NCBI GenBank assembly: GCA_021840785.1
Contig: JAKBXD010000051.1
Span: 1-11,976 of the forward strand
Length of the DNA: 11,976 nucleotides
Source: Pseudomonadota bacterium
GTDB lineage: Bacteria > Pseudomonadota > Gammaproteobacteria > Acidithiobacillales > Acidithiobacillaceae
Direction of reading: 5' to 3'
In this document: positions 1 through 7,464 of the stretch, one piece after another
How the letters are laid out: each line of letters opens with the position of its first letter
Position numbering within the stretch: the first letter of the stretch is position 1
Notes under the pieces: generated by a model
Told to the model about the DNA's origin: nothing
The model's database searches: none
Seen by the model: only the letters and a program-made list of their open reading frames with translations
Position numbers and translations under genes: made by a program

Positions 1-256
1 CTTCTTCACCCATGCTCGCGATAATTTCCGGATTCACCAAGGTCAGCAGATCATTGCGATTTTCTGAAACATCCACGACAATCAGCCGGTGACCAGCGGC
101 CACCTGCGGCGCGGCCAGACCGATACCGGGTGCATCGTACATGGTTTCCGCCATATCGTCGGCCAGTTGCTGTATCTGTTTGTCCACCCGGACTATGGGC
201 TGGGCCATGCCCTTGAGGCGGACATCGGGGAACTCCAGTATTTTCAAGAGGGGCAT
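1..256 (-). CDS. def: Peptide deformylase, N-terminal part (runs off the left edge)
   Basis: Removes the formyl group from the N-terminal methionine of new proteins, in the cytoplasm, as a metal-dependent hydrolase. Reading the reverse strand from base 256 gives MPLLKILEFPDVRLKGMAQP, then the family's first signature GIGLAAPQV, which contains the active-site glutamine (GxGxAAxQ). The reading continues with a typical strand ending in LVNPEI. About 85 codons are present; the EGCLS and HExxH metal-binding motifs lie beyond the edge and cannot be checked. An in-frame ATG seven codons upstream (base 277) is possible, but MPLLKIL matches the usual family start and has GGTGA just upstream. The gene diverges from the LysM gene. 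The def / LysM gene / dprA neighbourhood is common in proteobacteria, and def is usually followed by fmt, which would lie off the left end. Identity is secure. Confidence 0.95.
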   Translation of the reverse strand, partial: MPLLKILEFPDVRLKGMAQPIVRVDKQIQQLADDMAETMYDAPGIGLAAPQVAAGHRLIVVDVSENRNDLLTLVNPEIIASMGEE

Positions 257-338
257 TTCGTCACCAATTATTACCATCCGGCAAAAATCGTATCTTGAAC
301 TAATACTATTCCTTGCGGAAGTCCGGAGGAGATCATTC
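257..338. promoter_or_regulatory. Divergent intergenic region between def and the tsaP-like gene
   Basis: This 82-base, AT-richer gap separates two genes transcribed away from each other, so it should hold promoters for both. Weak -10-like hexamers are visible on the plus strand (TATCTT at 291-296, TACTAT at 304-309) and on the minus strand (TAGTAT within 303-310). None is paired with a convincing -35 box at 16-18 bases. Promoter presence is inferred from the arrangement rather than from a clear consensus. Confidence 0.4.
325..330 (+). promoter_or_regulatory. Ribosome binding site that fixes the LysM gene start
   Basis: GGAGGA lies 8 bases before the ATG at 339. It selects this start over the upstream in-frame ATG at 141, which would add 66 residues encoded inside the divergent def gene and would bury the signal peptide. 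Confidence 0.85.
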
Positions 339-1430
339 ATGCGGAAGTACATCTGGCGCAACACCCTATTTTGTCTTGGCCTCAGCGCCATGGCCCCGGT
401 GATGGGGCAAACTGCGCCGTCTGGCATACAACTACGTAGCGAACAAAGTTACACCGTCAAATCCGGAGACACCCTCTGGGGAATCGCCGCACATTTCTTG
501 CGGCATCCCTGGCAATGGCCGCAGATCTGGCATAAGAATCCCTACATCCATAATCCCAATCTCATTTATCCCGGTGATCGCATCGTGCTCACCCATGGGG
601 CCAACGGCCAGCCCGAACTTCGTGTAGAAAGATCTTATGGTTCTCATGCAGCAGGTTCTTCGGCCGTCGAACTTCATCCACAAATGACGGTAGAACCCTT
701 GTCCACCGTGGCTACCGGCGAAGTGATGCCCTTCCTCGGCACGCCGGGGTTTATCGCCAGCAAAAAAGCTTACGATGCATTACCTTATCTGGCGGCCAGT
801 GCCAGCAGCGGCCAGATCGTCTACACCGTGGGCGACAAGCTGTATGCTTCCGGTCTGAAACGGGTCCCGGTGGGCACCCGCTATGGTATCGTCGCTCTTG
901 GGCCGGAACTGCGCCGTCCCGGCGTCGAGAAGCCGCTCGGTTATGCGCTCTACGACCTGGGCAGCATCATCGTACGCAGTGACAGTTCCCATGCCGCCGT
1001 CGAGATCGCCGATGCCCGCAGGGAAATCTCGCTGGGCGATCGCCTGATCCCCGAAGCGGGCGCCAAAGTACCGCGTTATTTCCCCAGCGCCCCCGCCCAC
1101 CCGGTAAGCGCTCGGATCATCGCCAAAATGAGCGACTACCCCGAACTCCTGGTTGGTCAGGCCGTTATCGTGGATCAAGGCCGGGAAGCCGGATTGAGCG
1201 ATGGTAATCTGCTGCGGATTGAAAGGACCAGGGGAGACACGAAAAATGCCGTGACTGGCAAATCCTTCGCTCTGCCGCCTCAGAAAGTGGGCGAAGTGAT
1301 GGTGTTTCGGGTATTCCCCACGGTCTCCTACGCCGTGATTACCATGGCAACGCATGGCATCTTGGTGGGTGACAAGCTGGTTAGCCCGCGCCCGGTAACC
1401 GCCAGCGACAGCTCCGCAGGAAACGGGTGA
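339..1430 (+). CDS. tsaP: LysM-domain secretin-anchoring protein, TsaP-like
   Basis: Exported 363-residue protein. Residues 1-23 look like a signal peptide (basic MRKYIWR, then a hydrophobic stretch, probable cleavage near VMG/Q). Residues 38-84 are a LysM peptidoglycan-binding domain, with the hallmark YTVKSGDTLWGIA and the closing NLIYPGDRIVL. A central region of unknown fold follows. The last roughly 100 residues (VGQAVIVDQGREAGLSDGN to GILVGDKLVSP) resemble the FlgT C-terminal-like domain found in TsaP. From family knowledge, TsaP proteins of Pseudomonas (PA0020) and Neisseria combine LysM with FlgT-C and fix the type IV pilus secretin to the cell wall. The Pseudomonas gene also sits between def and dprA, as here. 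I infer the same role, with MshL in this window or a PilQ elsewhere as partner. The stop overlaps the dprA start (GTGA), suggesting co-translation. The LysM call is certain; the TsaP call is likely but rests on architecture and position. Confidence 0.85.
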   Translation: MRKYIWRNTLFCLGLSAMAPVMGQTAPSGIQLRSEQSYTVKSGDTLWGIAAHFLRHPWQWPQIWHKNPYIHNPNLIYPGDRIVLTHGANGQPELRVERSYGSHAAGSSAVELHPQMTVEPLSTVATGEVMPFLGTPGFIASKKAYDALPYLAASASSGQIVYTVGDKLYASGLKRVPVGTRYGIVALGPELRRPGVEKPLGYALYDLGSIIVRSDSSHAAVEIADARREISLGDRLIPEAGAKVPRYFPSAPAHPVSARIIAKMSDYPELLVGQAVIVDQGREAGLSDGNLLRIERTRGDTKNAVTGKSFALPPQKVGEVMVFRVFPTVSYAVITMATHGILVGDKLVSPRPVTASDSSAGNG

Positions 1431-2515
1431 CAGACCGGGCCTGGCTCGCCCTCAGCCGTATCCCCGGCCTCGGCCCGCTTCGCCAGCGTGCCCTGCTCGA
1501 ACGTTTTGGTGCGGTGGAGCGCTGCTTTCAAACCGGGGCTGGGGCCTTGCAGGACCTCGGCCTGCAAACGGGACAAATCGCCGCCTTGCAGAAGGCACCC
1601 GAGGACATTCTCACGCCTGCAGACCAGCGCTGGCTGGAAAGTCCCGACACCGACCTCTGCCGCTGGGCCGACGCCGATTACCCGCCCTTGTTGCGCCATA
1701 TCCCTGACCCGCCCCTGCTGCTCTATTTACGCGGACAGCGCGCCCGTCTGAACCAGGCCATGCTGGCTATCGTCGGCAGTCGCAGTGCCACGGCCACCGG
1801 TATCGCCACCGCCGAAGCTTTTGCCAAGAACCTGGGGGAAGCGGGACTCATCATCTGTAGCGGCCTGGCCCTCGGCATTGATGCCGCCGCCCATCGTGGT
1901 GCCCTTCACAGCGGCACCGTCGCCGTACTCGGTACCGGTGCCGACCTTATCTACCCGCGTAGTCATCTGCAACTCGCCCGTCAGATTACCGAACAGGGCC
2001 TCATCATCAGCGAACAGCCGCCCGATACCGGTCCGCGCAGTGGTCTATTCCCCCGCCGCAACCGCATCATCAGCGGCCTCAGTCTTGGCGTATTGGTGGT
2101 CGAAGCGGCTGACGGCAGCGGTTCACTGATTACCGCACGACTGGCACTGGAGCAGGGTCGTGAAGTCTTTGCCATCCCCGGCTCCATCCATTCGCCGTTG
2201 TCGCGCGGCCCGCACCGCCTCATCCGCGACGGCGCCAAACTGGTCGAAAGCGCCGAAGACGTCCTCAGCGAACTCGGCCCGCTGTACGCCGTGCTGCGCG
2301 GCAGTCAGGCCGCAGCAGACTGGCGGCCGGAAGATTCAACACAAGCTAAAGTTTGGGCCGCCATGGATTTCGACCCTCTCGCCCCGGAACAGATCGCCAG
2401 CCGCTGCGGATTGACGCTGACCGAGCTTTCGGCCATCCTCTTGGACATGGAATTACAAGGTTACCTCGCGGCCTGTCCCGGCGGCCGTTTCTGTCGCCTC
2501 CCACCTGCTTCCTAA
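1427..2515 (+). CDS. dprA: DNA-processing protein DprA (Smf)
   Basis: Cytoplasmic protein that binds incoming single-stranded DNA and loads RecA on it during natural transformation. The protein has 362 residues. An N-terminal SAM/HhH-like segment comes first (SRIPGLGPLRQRALLERFG). The Rossmann-fold DprA core follows, with AIVGSRSAT (residues 114-122), SGLALGIDAAAH (145-156), AVLGTGADLIYP, the SEQPP segment, FPRRNRIISGLS (208-219) and AADGSGSLITA. A C-terminal winged-helix-like segment ends the protein (DPLAPEQIASRCGLTLTELS). Translation starts at a GTG at 1427 that overlaps the stop of the LysM gene, with AGGAA 4 bases upstream. It has the full length of the family and no broken motif. DprA is widespread even in species not known to be transformable, so competence is possible rather than shown. 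Confidence 0.96.
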   Translation: MTDRAWLALSRIPGLGPLRQRALLERFGAVERCFQTGAGALQDLGLQTGQIAALQKAPEDILTPADQRWLESPDTDLCRWADADYPPLLRHIPDPPLLLYLRGQRARLNQAMLAIVGSRSATATGIATAEAFAKNLGEAGLIICSGLALGIDAAAHRGALHSGTVAVLGTGADLIYPRSHLQLARQITEQGLIISEQPPDTGPRSGLFPRRNRIISGLSLGVLVVEAADGSGSLITARLALEQGREVFAIPGSIHSPLSRGPHRLIRDGAKLVESAEDVLSELGPLYAVLRGSQAAADWRPEDSTQAKVWAAMDFDPLAPEQIASRCGLTLTELSAILLDMELQGYLAACPGGRFCRLPPAS

Positions 2516-2524
2516 GGCCAAGGT

Positions 2525-2962
2525 ATGGAAGACGTCATAGACATCATTAGTTATTTGCTCGACCATCTCGACGACGAAGACGACGAGATGGTCGAGGAGC
2601 GTTTGCGCGCCGTCGGTTTCCCGGACGACGATATTCAGCGCGCCCTCGACTGGATGGAAGGCTTCGCGGTAGAAGCGCAAGAGGACACCAGCCCCCGTTC
2701 ACTGCGCGCCTACCATCCCTACGAACAGCAAAATCTTTCTGTGGCTGCCCGCGGGCAACTCCATGACTGGGAGCGGCTTGGTGTCATCAACGGCGCCATG
2801 CGTGAACGCATTATCGATCGCCTGCTCGCCCTTGGTCTGGACGATACCGATCTGGAAACACTCGACTGGGTGACCTTTATGGTGATGGCCAATGATCCCG
2901 GTCCGGAGGCCTTCTGGGTCGATGCCTTACTGGGCGCCGACGGCGCACGGATTCTTCACTGA
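2525..2962 (+). CDS. smg: Smg family protein (DUF494), function unknown
   Basis: Small acidic cytoplasmic protein of 145 residues, typical of the Smg/DUF494 family (E. coli Smg is similar in length). The start MEDVIDIISYLLDHLDDEDD followed by the RLRAVGFPDDDIQRALDWME segment is the family hallmark. No signal peptide, membrane span or catalytic motif is visible. It starts 9 bases after the dprA stop, with AAGG 7 bases before the ATG, and ends 3 bases before topA. The dprA-smg-topA order is widely conserved in proteobacteria, which suggests a link to DNA metabolism, but no biochemical function is established. Family assignment is secure; the role is unknown. Confidence 0.93.
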   Translation: MEDVIDIISYLLDHLDDEDDEMVEERLRAVGFPDDDIQRALDWMEGFAVEAQEDTSPRSLRAYHPYEQQNLSVAARGQLHDWERLGVINGAMRERIIDRLLALGLDDTDLETLDWVTFMVMANDPGPEAFWVDALLGADGARILH

Positions 2963-2965
2963 CCC

Positions 2966-5551
2966 ATGGCATATCAGCTCGTTATCGTTGAATCGCCGGC
3001 TAAAGCCAAAACCATCCAGAAGTATTTGGGGGATGACTTTCAAGTGCTCGCTTCCTACGGCCATGTGCGCGATTTGCAGCCCAAAGAAGGTGCTGTAGAT
3101 ACCGAACATGATTTCGCCATGCGCTACGCTGCCATCGAGCGCAACGAGCGCCATGTGGACGCCATCGCCAAGGCCCTGCGTGGCGCCGACAAGCTCTGGC
3201 TCGCTACCGATCCGGATCGCGAAGGCGAGGCCATCTCCTGGCATCTGGTGGAGCTGCTGCGCGAGCGTCACCTGCTCGGCAACAAGCCCGCGCAACGTGT
3301 CGTCTTCCACGAAATCACCAAAAAAGCCGTGCAGGAAGCTATCGCCACCCCCCGCGAAATCGCCATGGATCTGGTCAACGCCCAGCAAGCGCGCCGCGCC
3401 CTCGATTATCTGGTGGGCTTCAATCTGTCGCCGCTGCTCTGGCGCAAGGTGCGTCCGGGCCTCTCGGCGGGCCGGGTACAAAGTGCTGCGCTGCGCCTGA
3501 TCTGTGAGCGCGAAAATGAAATAGAAGCCTTTGTCAGCCGCGAATACTGGACCATCGCCAGTCGTCTGCAGCAGGCCGGCAGCGAATTCACCGGCCGCCT
3601 GACCCACTGGCAGACGAAAAAGCTCGAACAGTTCGACGTCACCAATAGTGATCAGGCCGAGGCCATCCGCAGCGGCATGGAAGATGATCTCAGCCGCCAG
3701 GCGCTACGGGTCCGGGAAGTGGAGCGCAAGAGCCGGCAACGCCAGCCTGCCGCGCCCTTCACCACGTCCACCTTGCAGCAGGAAGCCTCGCGCAAGCTCG
3801 GCTTCAACGCCAGCCGGACCATGCGCGTCGCCCAGCAACTCTACGAAGGCATCAATATCGGCAACGAGACTGTGGGCCTCATCAGCTACATGCGTACCGA
3901 CGCCGTCAACCTCGCCGAAGAGGCCATCGCTTCCATCCGTGACTTTATCGGCAGCCACTACGGCAGCGAATTCGTCCCCGAGACCCCGCGCCGCTACAAG
4001 ACCAAGACCAAAAACGCCCAGGAAGCGCACGAAGCCATCCGTCCCACGGACATCGCCCGCAGCCCGGAGGCCTTGCAGGGCGTGCTCGAACGCGATCTCT
4101 GGCGCCTTTATGATCTGATCTGGAAGCGCAGCGTCGCCTGCCAAATGGCGCCTGCGCGTATGGACCTGGTCGCCGTCGATATGGACGCCGGCACCCATTG
4201 GACCCTGCGTGCCAACGGCTCCACCGTCACCTTTCCCGGCTTCATGGCCGTCTATCAGGAAGGCAAAGATGACGGTGACGAGGACGAAGGCAACCGTATT
4301 CTGCCGCCCCTTGATACCGGCGATGAACCGCAGGTGCTTGGCATTGATTCCGAGCAGCACTTTACCGACCCTCCCCCCCGTTATAGCGATGCCACCCTGG
4401 TTAAAACCCTGGAAGCCTATGGCATCGGTCGTCCATCCACCTATGCCAGCATTATTCAGACCCTGCAGAACCGCGAATATGTCGCCGTCGAGCAGCGCCG
4501 CTTCCGCCCCACCGATCTCGGACGGGTGGTCGGTCGTTTTCTGACCAATCATTTCGAGCGCTATGTGGATTACGGCTTCACCGCCAGCATGGAAGACGAA
4601 CTGGACGCCATTTCCCGGGGTGAGAAGCAGTGGCAGCCGGTGCTCAGCGCGTTCTGGGGACCCTTTCGCGCACTCCTTGACGAAAAAGCCAACGTCAGCC
4701 GCACCGAAGCCACCAGTGAAGCACTGGATGAGGCCTGTCCACAATGTGGCAAACCCTTATTCCTGCGCCTCGGTCGTCATGGCCGTTTTGTGGCCTGTTC
4801 GGGGTACCCCGAATGTAATTATACCCGCCCGGTGGACGGTCCTCGCGAACCCGCCGAACCCGTAGGTCGCGACTGCCCGGACTGCGGTAAGCCGCTGGTC
4901 TATAAAACCGGGCGTTATGGCCGGTTTATCTCGTGCAGTGGCTATCCCGAATGTAAGCACATTGAGCCGCTAACCCAGCCTAAATCCTCAGGAGTCATTT
5001 GCCCCCAGTGCGGTGAAGGCGAACTGGTGGAAAAACGCAGCCGTTACGGCAAAATCTTCTACTCCTGCAACACTTACCCCAAATGCAGCTATGCGGTCTG
5101 GGGACCCCCGATAGCACGCGCCTGTCCCCGCTGCGCCTGGCCGATAATGATCGAAAAAAGCGGCAAGCGCCTTGGTGAACAACTCGCCTGCCCCCAGAGC
5201 GAATGCGCTTTTCACTTCCCGGTGAACGCCAGCGACGCGGAAATTGCCGCCATGCTGCCCGACTACACTCCGCCGCCGCCCCGCGAAAAGCGCGCGCCGC
5301 CGGCCAAGAAGGCGGCTCCTGCCCGTAAAGCGACGGCGAAAAGCACCAGGAAAACGGCCGTGAAAACGGCGGCTGCTGCCAACAAGCCGGCAAAGGCGGA
5401 AACAACGTCCGCGGTGGTAAAAAAACCAGGCAAAGCCAAGACCCCGGCGGCAAAGAAAACCACGTCGTCCAAAAGTACGGCCTCATCAGCCAGCGAATCG
5501 GCCACGCCCGCGCCACGGAAGCGCGCTGTAAAGAACGTCGCCAACTCATGA
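2966..5551 (+). CDS. topA: DNA topoisomerase I (type IA)
   Basis: Relaxes negatively supercoiled DNA by nicking one strand and passing the other through, setting global supercoiling with gyrase. The protein has 861 residues. The N-terminal Toprim domain carries E9 ([11 protein letters not shown]) and DPDREGE (residues 82-88), which bind magnesium. The catalytic tyrosine is Y308 in ISYMRTDAV. Residues such as [12 protein letters not shown] and the [10 protein letters not shown] segment are also family hallmarks. Four tetracysteine zinc-ribbon motifs follow: C591/594/611/617, C637/640/657/663, C679/682/701/707 and the divergent C720/723/742/747 (CX4C in the last pair). From about residue 768 the protein ends in a Lys/Ala/Pro-rich tail like histone H1, probably disordered and DNA-binding. 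No good ribosome binding site precedes the ATG, which lies 3 bases after the smg stop, so translation may depend on coupling. The stop overlaps the ferredoxin start (ATGA). Confidence 0.98.
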   Translation: MAYQLVIVESPAKAKTIQKYLGDDFQVLASYGHVRDLQPKEGAVDTEHDFAMRYAAIERNERHVDAIAKALRGADKLWLATDPDREGEAISWHLVELLRERHLLGNKPAQRVVFHEITKKAVQEAIATPREIAMDLVNAQQARRALDYLVGFNLSPLLWRKVRPGLSAGRVQSAALRLICERENEIEAFVSREYWTIASRLQQAGSEFTGRLTHWQTKKLEQFDVTNSDQAEAIRSGMEDDLSRQALRVREVERKSRQRQPAAPFTTSTLQQEASRKLGFNASRTMRVAQQLYEGINIGNETVGLISYMRTDAVNLAEEAIASIRDFIGSHYGSEFVPETPRRYKTKTKNAQEAHEAIRPTDIARSPEALQGVLERDLWRLYDLIWKRSVACQMAPARMDLVAVDMDAGTHWTLRANGSTVTFPGFMAVYQEGKDDGDEDEGNRILPPLDTGDEPQVLGIDSEQHFTDPPPRYSDATLVKTLEAYGIGRPSTYASIIQTLQNREYVAVEQRRFRPTDLGRVVGRFLTNHFERYVDYGFTASMEDELDAISRGEKQWQPVLSAFWGPFRALLDEKANVSRTEATSEALDEACPQCGKPLFLRLGRHGRFVACSGYPECNYTRPVDGPREPAEPVGRDCPDCGKPLVYKTGRYGRFISCSGYPECKHIEPLTQPKSSGVICPQCGEGELVEKRSRYGKIFYSCNTYPKCSYAVWGPPIARACPRCAWPIMIEKSGKRLGEQLACPQSECAFHFPVNASDAEIAAMLPDYTPPPPREKRAPPAKKAAPARKATAKSTRKTAVKTAAAANKPAKAETTSAVVKKPGKAKTPAAKKTTSSKSTASSASESATPAPRKRAVKNVANS

Positions 5552-5874
5552 CCTACGTTGTTACCGAAAATTGCATCCAGTGTAAATATACCGACTGTGC
5601 CGAAGTCTGTCCGGTCGAGTGCTTTCATGAAGGACCGAATTTTCTCGTCATTGATCCTGACGAGTGTATCGACTGCGCCGCCTGCGTACCCGAGTGTCCT
5701 GCCGACGCTATTTTCGCCGACGATGAACTCCCTGCTGATCAACGCGACTTCACTGCCATTAATGCGGAACTCAGCATAGACTGGCCGGTCATCCTCCGCA
5801 AAAAGGCAGCATTACCCGATGCCGAAACCTGGAATGGTAAGGGCGACAAGCGCCCTTTGCTGCGGCGCTCATGA
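5548..5874 (+). CDS. fdxA: 7Fe ferredoxin, FdxA family ([3Fe-4S][4Fe-4S])
   Basis: Low-potential soluble electron carrier of 108 residues. Cysteines 9, 17 and 50 should hold the [3Fe-4S] cluster and cysteines 21, 40, 43 and 46 the [4Fe-4S] cluster. This is the Azotobacter ferredoxin I pattern shifted by one residue (C-I-Q-C-X4-C-X3-C-P, then C-I-D-C-A-A-C-X3-C-P). C12 and C25 are extra conserved cysteines. The long C-terminal extension ([18 protein letters not shown] and beyond) is typical of this subfamily. The ATG overlaps the topA stop (ATGA), so the gene is probably translationally coupled to topA; only a weak AAGAA-type site precedes it. The redox partner cannot be told from the sequence. 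Family assignment is secure. Confidence 0.95.
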   Translation: MTYVVTENCIQCKYTDCAEVCPVECFHEGPNFLVIDPDECIDCAACVPECPADAIFADDELPADQRDFTAINAELSIDWPVILRKKAALPDAETWNGKGDKRPLLRRS

Positions 5875-5888
5875 CGCGCGCACTTCGA

Positions 5889-5904
5889 TGTTTCACGTGA
5901 AACA
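5889..5904. promoter_or_regulatory. parS: parS site (ParB-binding centromere palindrome)
   Basis: TGTTTCACGTGAAACA is a perfect 16-base palindrome and fits the bacterial parS consensus TGTTNCACGTGAAACA at every position. ParB binds such sites, spreads on nearby DNA and, with ParA, moves the replicated origin regions apart. The final A is the first base of the minC ATG, and the palindrome fills the 15 bases where a ribosome binding site would be. I saw no second copy in the window. A chance match in 12 kb is very unlikely, but ParB binding here is inferred. Confidence 0.9.
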
Positions 5905-6635
5905 TGGCTAATCCCCGTTCCCCCGGCACGGAAACCAGCGCGCCTTTACGCGTGTCCGGAGGCGTTTTCACCCTCTCCATCCTCCATCTGGAAAGCAATA
6001 ACCCCCAACAACTGGCGCAACGTATCGCCGAAGAGCATCAACGCCACCCCGCCGCTGCCGATTTCCATCGCCATGCGCCGGTGGTCCTGGATCTGAGTGC
6101 CATACCCGAAGAAGCGCCTTTGGCTCTCACCGAAATCTTGAATGTATTGCGCGCCGCCGACTGGTTCCCTGTCGGTTTACGCAATGCCGCTCCCCGTCAT
6201 CAGGCATTGGCGCAGGATCTGAACCTGCCTGTTTTGCGGGGCCAAGATCGTAATGCCGCCCCGCAGCCAGAAACACCCGCGCCCGCACAATCCGTCTCAA
6301 CAAGTCCGGGTGGCCTGACCATAGATCACCCGATCCGCGGCGGCCAACGCAGCTATGCCCGTGGCGGCGACCTTGTCTGTTTGGCCGCCGTCAACGCCGG
6401 CGCCGAAGTCATCGCCGACGGCAACATCCATGTGTACGGCCCCTTACGTGGCCGCGCTCTGGCCGGCGTCAACGGCCAAGACAGTGCGCGGATTTTTTGC
6501 ATGAGCCTGGAAGCAGAGTTGATCTCTGTTGCAGGTCTATATCGCATCCTCGAATCGGATCACCCCCTCTGGGGCAAGGCGGCGCAGATTTACAGCCGCG
6601 ACGAGCAATTGCATATTACTGCTTTAACCTTATAA
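5904..6635 (+). CDS. minC: Septum site-determining protein MinC
   Basis: Inhibitor of FtsZ polymerisation, brought to the membrane by MinD to block division near the poles. The protein has 243 residues. The N-terminal FtsZ-destabilising domain (VFTLSILHL to about residue 110, including HAPVVLDLSAIP) is followed by a Pro/Ala-rich linker (roughly residues 113-135). The C-terminal beta-helix domain has the expected YARGGDLVCLAAVNAGAEVI, DGNIHVYGPLRGRALAGV and ARIFCMSLEAELISVAG. The usual RSGQ MinD-binding motif reads RGGQ here (residues 145-148). The ATG at 5904 gives an N-terminus slightly longer than that of E. coli. No Shine-Dalgarno is evident, and the parS palindrome abuts the start. A GTG at codon 17 is an alternative start but also lacks a ribosome binding site. 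The gene is the first of minCDE. Confidence 0.96.
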   Translation: MANPRSPGTETSAPLRVSGGVFTLSILHLESNNPQQLAQRIAEEHQRHPAAADFHRHAPVVLDLSAIPEEAPLALTEILNVLRAADWFPVGLRNAAPRHQALAQDLNLPVLRGQDRNAAPQPETPAPAQSVSTSPGGLTIDHPIRGGQRSYARGGDLVCLAAVNAGAEVIADGNIHVYGPLRGRALAGVNGQDSARIFCMSLEAELISVAGLYRILESDHPLWGKAAQIYSRDEQLHITALTL

Positions 6636-6640
6636 ATCTT

Positions 6641-6646
6641 GGAGAA
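6641..6646 (+). promoter_or_regulatory. Ribosome binding site that fixes the minD GTG start
   Basis: GGAGAA lies 7 bases before the GTG at 6654. An in-frame TTG at 6639 would place this site inside the coding sequence and add five residues absent from MinD proteins, so the GTG is the start. Confidence 0.8.
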
Positions 6647-6653
6647 AAGAACC

Positions 6654-7463
6654 GTGGCCAAAATCATTGTCATCACTTCAGGAAAGGGTGGGGTCGGCAA
6701 AACCACCACCAGTGCCGCCTTTGCCAGCGGCCTCGCTCTGCGCGGCTATCGCACCGTCGTTATCGACTTCGACGTGGGGCTGCGCAACCTCGACCTGATC
6801 ATGGGCTGTGAGCGACGGGTTGTGTACGATCTCATCAATGTCATCCAGGGCGAGGCCAAACTGCAGCAGGCGCTCATCAAGGATAAGCGCTGTGAGAATC
6901 TTTACGTGCTACCCACCTCCCAAACCCGCGACAAAGATGCCCTGACCACCGCCGGGGTAACGGCGGTTATGGATGAACTGCGCACGGAATTCGATTACAT
7001 CGTCTGCGATTCACCGGCAGGGATCGAGTCGGGGGCACTCATGGCGCTCTACCATGCCGACGAAGCCATTGTCGTCACCAATCCAGAGGTCTCCTCCGTG
7101 CGGGATTCCGACCGCATTCTCGGCATTCTCGCAGCCCGCTCACGGCGCGCGGAGCAGGGCGAAGAACCGGTGAAGGAACATCTATTGCTGACCCGTTACT
7201 CCCCAAAACGGGTGGAAGGTGGGGAAATGCTTTCTCTGCAAGACGTGAAGGAGCTGCTACGTACCCCCCTGCTGGGCGTGATCCCCGAATCCGAGGTCAT
7301 CCTCCAGGCCTCCAATCAGGGCATACCCGCCATTCACATGGAAAACAGCGATGTGGCCGAGGCCTATAAGGATGTCGTCGCCCGCTTCCTCGGCGAAGAG
7401 CGTCCCTTGCGCTTTATTCATCCGGTCAAGGTGGGGTTCTTCAAACGACTCTTTGGAGGCTGA
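6654..7463 (+). CDS. minD: Septum site-determining protein MinD (ATPase)
   Basis: ParA/Mrp-class ATPase that dimerises with ATP on the inner membrane, recruits MinC, and is released by MinE-stimulated hydrolysis. The protein has 269 residues, nearly identical in length to E. coli MinD. The deviant Walker A is GKGGVGKT (residues 10-17) with signature lysine K11 and P-loop K16. VVIDFDVGLRNLDLIMG carries D38 and D40. DYIVCDSPAGIE is the Walker B-like segment, and EAIVVTNPEVSSVRDSDR is a family hallmark. The C-terminus (HPVKVGFFKRLFGG) is the amphipathic membrane-targeting helix. The gene starts with GTG behind a clear ribosome binding site 18 bases after the minC stop. It ends 1 base before minE, so minDE are very likely co-translated. 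Confidence 0.98.
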   Translation: MAKIIVITSGKGGVGKTTTSAAFASGLALRGYRTVVIDFDVGLRNLDLIMGCERRVVYDLINVIQGEAKLQQALIKDKRCENLYVLPTSQTRDKDALTTAGVTAVMDELRTEFDYIVCDSPAGIESGALMALYHADEAIVVTNPEVSSVRDSDRILGILAARSRRAEQGEEPVKEHLLLTRYSPKRVEGGEMLSLQDVKELLRTPLLGVIPESEVILQASNQGIPAIHMENSDVAEAYKDVVARFLGEERPLRFIHPVKVGFFKRLFGG

Positions 7464-7464
7464 C

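Noticed and set aside
89..298. Open reading frame of 69 codons on the plus strand at the left edge
   Set aside because: It lies antisense to the peptide deformylase gene, whose GIGLAAPQV motif is clear on the minus strand.
141..338. Upstream extension of the LysM protein to an ATG at 141
   Set aside because: The added 66 residues are antisense to def and would bury the signal peptide; GGAGGA at 325-330 fixes the start at 339.
3704..4744. Long minus-strand open frame (346 codons) inside topA
   Set aside because: Antisense shadow of a high-GC gene. The plus strand encodes the unmistakable topoisomerase catalytic region, and the antisense product has no recognisable motif.
5789..5998. Minus-strand open frame containing MFHVKH across the parS site
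   Set aside because: MFHVKH is simply what the parS palindrome encodes in this frame. The frame overlaps fdxA and minC and has no family resemblance.
6639..6653. TTG start for minD at 6639
   Set aside because: It would place the GGAGAA ribosome binding site inside the gene; the GTG at 6654 gives the canonical MinD N-terminus (AKIIVITSGKGG).
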